A stretch of DNA of 64,000 bases from Lutimonas zeaxanthinifaciens (GTDB lineage Bacteria > Bacteroidota > Bacteroidia > Flavobacteriales > Flavobacteriaceae), in NCBI RefSeq assembly GCF_030503675.1, contig NZ_CP129964.1:1984001-2048000 (forward strand), read 5' to 3'. Shown one piece after another: positions 61,811 through 64,000 of this stretch. The notes below the pieces were generated by a model. It was given only the letters and a program-made list of their open reading frames with translations. It did not search any database and had not been told where the DNA came from. The position numbers and the translations under genes were made by a program. The number at the start of each line of letters is the position of its first letter. Position 1 is the first letter of the stretch.

Positions 61811-61825
61811 AAATACCCCCGATTT

Positions 61826-63232
61826 ATGAGTATTAATGAACAGGAAAATTTTAGAGACAGCATTGCTACTATTGACAAGGAAGGAAAAAGAAATTTTATT
61901 CATCCTAAAAAGCCAAAGGGGCGCTACACCTCATACCGCACCTATGTCAGCTGGTTTCTACTGGCAATACTATTCGCTTCTCCCTTTATAAAGATCAATG
62001 GTAATCAGTTCTTACTATTCAATATTATAGACCGGAAGTTTAATATTTTTGGACAGCCTTTCTGGCCTCAGGATTTTTATCTGCTCGTGTTATCCTTATT
62101 GGTTTCGGTTGTTTTTATCATTCTGTTTACTGTCATTTTTGGACGGATCTTTTGCGGATGGATGTGTCCTCAGACCATTTTTATGGAAATGGTTTTTCGA
62201 AAAATTGAATATTGGATCGAAGGGGATCGCAACAAACAGATTAAACTTTCCAAACAATCATGGAACGCTGAAAAGATAAGAAAAAAAACAGTTAAATGGT
62301 TTTTGTTTGCTTTGGTATCCTTTATGATTGCCAATGCATTTTTAGCCTATTTCATTGGGGGTGACGTACTGATTCAGCATGTCAAAGACGGGCCTTTGGC
62401 GCATGTTGACACCTTTCTTAAACTCCTTGTATTCACCACTGTTTTTTATTTTGTTTTTGCCTGGTTCAGGGAACAGGTATGTATCATCGCTTGCCCTTAC
62501 GGAAGGCTCCAAGGGGTTCTTTTGGATAACAAGTCGATTGTTGTGGCATACGATCACAAACGAGGAGAAAACCGTCAAAAACTAAGAAAGAAAGAAAACA
62601 GAGAAGAAAAATCCTACGGGGATTGTATTGACTGCAAACAATGTGTTTTGGTTTGCCCTACAGGTATAGATATAAGAAACGGTACTCAATTGGAATGTGT
62701 TAATTGTACGGCTTGTATTGATGCCTGTGATGACATAATGGATACTGTGGGATTTGACAGAGGCCTTATCAGGTATGCCTCTGAAAACAATATTGAAAAA
62801 GGTGAAAAGTTTTCGTACAATGCCAGAATCAAAAGTTATATTGTAGTACTTACCCTGCTCCTGACGTTTTTAGTAACTTTGCTGTTTCTCAGAAATGATG
62901 TTCAGGCAAATTTCCTTCATCTCCCGGGACAGCTGTATACCACTGAAGGAGAAACTATAAGAAATGTTTATACATTTAAACTGATTAATAAAACGAACAA
63001 TCCTTATGAGGATATTGACATTCAACTCATGTCTCATGAAGGAAAGATTGAAGTCGTTGGTGGCCAGATCAACATACCAAAAGGAGGGCTTTATGAAGGA
63101 ACCCTTTTTGTTAAGATCGACAAAAGTGAATTATCCTCTTCAAAGGAAAAAATTGAATTGGGAATATATGCAGATGGAGAATTAATTGAAGAATCTCACA
63201 CAAATTTTTCTTCTCCACTGCAGGTTAAATAA
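61826..63232 (+). CDS. ccoG: cbb3 oxidase accessory protein CcoG (FixG)
   Basis: 468 residues. About five membrane segments; CGWMCPQTIFME near residue 110 and CIIACPYGRLQG around 225, then a two-cluster ferredoxin domain CIDCKQCVLVCPTGIDI and CVNCTACIDAC. C-terminal immunoglobulin-like periplasmic domain. CcoG helps reduce copper for the oxidase. Continues the operon after the hairpin. Confidence 0.93.
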   Translation: MSINEQENFRDSIATIDKEGKRNFIHPKKPKGRYTSYRTYVSWFLLAILFASPFIKINGNQFLLFNIIDRKFNIFGQPFWPQDFYLLVLSLLVSVVFIILFTVIFGRIFCGWMCPQTIFMEMVFRKIEYWIEGDRNKQIKLSKQSWNAEKIRKKTVKWFLFALVSFMIANAFLAYFIGGDVLIQHVKDGPLAHVDTFLKLLVFTTVFYFVFAWFREQVCIIACPYGRLQGVLLDNKSIVVAYDHKRGENRQKLRKKENREEKSYGDCIDCKQCVLVCPTGIDIRNGTQLECVNCTACIDACDDIMDTVGFDRGLIRYASENNIEKGEKFSYNARIKSYIVVLTLLLTFLVTLLFLRNDVQANFLHLPGQLYTTEGETIRNVYTFKLINKTNNPYEDIDIQLMSHEGKIEVVGGQINIPKGGLYEGTLFVKIDKSELSSSKEKIELGIYADGELIEESHTNFSSPLQVK

Positions 63233-63240
63233 TAGAAAAT

Positions 63241-63693
63241 ATGAAGATACGATTGAATTGGGGAACCGGAATATTCCTGGCCATGCTGGCTTTTATGATC
63301 TTTATTTTGACTTTTGTTTATAAGTCGATCGCCATGGATGAATACCAGCATGAACTGGTATCTGAGGACTATTACAAAGATGAGCTCCACTATCAGGAAG
63401 AGATCGACAAGATCAATAATGCCAAGGAACTGGATGAAAACATTGAACTCGCTAATAGCGGTGAAGGTATTTTGATAAAATTTCCAAAAGAAGTTTCAAT
63501 GGAAGACATTTCGGGAACAATATATTTTCAGAGGCTTTCGAACGAAAAACTTGATTTTATTGAAGAAATACAGTTGGATGATCATAAACAATTGATCAGT
63601 TCAGAAAAACTGGTTTCCGGAAAATGGATTGTAAAAATTGATTGGAAGAATAAGGATAAGGAGTACTTGTTTAAAGATTCCTGGTTTTATTAA
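63241..63693 (+). CDS. ccoH: FixH/CcoH family protein
   Basis: 150 residues: N-terminal membrane helix (GTGIFLAMLAFMIFILTFV), then an extended region with YQHELVSEDYYKDELHYQEEID (in pieces: VSEDYYKDELHYQ), the FixH signature, and a periplasmic beta domain. Stabilises the cbb3 complex. Starts 8 bases after ccoG. Confidence 0.9.
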   Translation: MKIRLNWGTGIFLAMLAFMIFILTFVYKSIAMDEYQHELVSEDYYKDELHYQEEIDKINNAKELDENIELANSGEGILIKFPKEVSMEDISGTIYFQRLSNEKLDFIEEIQLDDHKQLISSEKLVSGKWIVKIDWKNKDKEYLFKDSWFY

Positions 63694-63704
63694 AATTATA
63701 GATT

Positions 63705-64000
63705 ATTCTTTATACAGCGCTCATATTAGGCCTTTTGGGAAGTTTTCACTGCATAGGAATGTGCGGCCCGATCGCGTTTGTGCTCCCTGTTAACAAGAAA
63801 AACAAGGCGCAAACCTTTTTGGGAACCTCCTTATATCATTTAGGAAGAATCCTTAGTTATGGCCTAATTGGATTTCTATTTGGCCTGCTTGGAAAGGGCC
63901 TCTATCTCGCAGGTTTTCAGCAAAGACTTTCCATCCTGATAGGCTTTGTCATGATCTTGATCGTTTTGATTCCTTCACGTATTTTGAACCGGTACAGTTT
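63705..64000 (+). CDS. TauE/SafE-family membrane protein (cco cluster), cut by the window end
   Basis: Partial, about 98 residues. LGSFHCIGMCGPIAFVLPV is the hallmark of the small TauE/SafE-type proteins that end the cco cluster in this phylum and probably handle copper for the oxidase. In frame the preceding codon block is TAG ATT ATT CTT TAT, with no ATG, GTG or TTG before the conserved region; the family Met aligns with the ATT at 63705, so it probably starts at an AUU codon (see findings). Confidence 0.75.
   Translation, partial: MLYTALILGLLGSFHCIGMCGPIAFVLPVNKKNKAQTFLGTSLYHLGRILSYGLIGFLFGLLGKGLYLAGFQQRLSILIGFVMILIVLIPSRILNRYS

Noticed and set aside
1-64000. CRISPR array, prophage, insertion sequence or integron
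   Set aside because: No repeat array, transposase, integrase, att-like duplication or phage gene seen; gene content and style are uniform.

Overview
The window is AT-rich chromosomal DNA from a member of the Bacteroidota, almost certainly a marine-type Flavobacteriaceae. Evidence: promoters of the Bacteroidetes type (TTG or TTTG about 19 bases before TAnnTTTG), few Shine-Dalgarno sequences, bacillithiol genes (bshA, bshB1, ytxJ), a fused ccoNO cbb3 oxidase with a one-heme ccoP, a DUF5916 outer-membrane-type protein, an ornithine aminotransferase with a Cys-rich insert, and dense lipoprotein and signal-peptide genes. There is no rRNA, CRISPR array, prophage, transposase or integron; the one tRNA is tRNA-His(GTG). 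It reads as core genome.

Layout. 0-10.8 kb: small secreted protein, sucC, CBM9/DUF5916 protein, LolD-like ATPase, MTA/SAH nucleosidase, a tightly coupled pair (aspartoacylase-like hydrolase and GCS2-CBS ligase-like protein), and glyA. 10.8-20.5 kb: fumarylacetoacetase, the proline dehydrogenase-phosphoesterase-ytxJ operon, aroB, bshA, a NUDIX hydrolase, a PlsC-like acyltransferase, and divergent dps and oxyR. 20.5-33.5 kb: two small proteins, a kdnA-kdsB-kdnB operon for 8-amino-Kdo lipid A sugar, adenine deaminase, idi-queD-peroxiredoxin, a PPIase lipoprotein, a frameshifted membrane protein, prfC, an NlpE/META lipoprotein, an AI-2E-type transporter and a methyltransferase. 33.5-43.3 kb: NAD-linked formate dehydrogenase (NuoEF-like fusion plus molybdopterin subunit), a PhnP-like hydrolase, pntA1-pntA2-pntB and a 488-residue conserved protein of unknown function. 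43.3-55.2 kb: thiol peroxidase, nth, a 46-residue ORF, an ECF sigma factor, uvrA, a TPR protein, tRNA-His, bshB1 with a trans-sulfuration enzyme, ggt, acpH and rocD. 55.2-64 kb: a Crp/Fnr regulator divergent from ccoI-ccoS-ccoNO-ccoQ-ccoP-ccoG-ccoH and a TauE/SafE-family gene cut by the window end.

How it works together. Three themes recur. (1) Thiol and peroxide defence: bacillithiol synthesis and use, OxyR with both redox cysteines at positions 199 and 208, Dps, two BCP-type peroxiredoxins. (2) Energy and reductant: microaerobic cbb3 respiration under a neighbouring Fnr-like regulator, and formate oxidation to NADH next to the proton-driven transhydrogenase that would turn NADH into NADPH. 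(3) Envelope: 8-amino-Kdo, lysophospholipid acylation, lipoproteins.

Nothing here is clearly a wholly new system. The most useful leads are a near-FNR palindrome placed like an activator site before ccoS-ccoNO, the uncharacterised GCS2-CBS/aspartoacylase pair, a perfect LysR-type box between dps and oxyR, an ORF frameshift at about 27748, an apparent ATT start codon for the last gene, and several enzymes whose expected metal or catalytic motifs are altered (cysteine-free endonuclease III, a Cys cluster inside ornithine aminotransferase, altered PlsC motifs).
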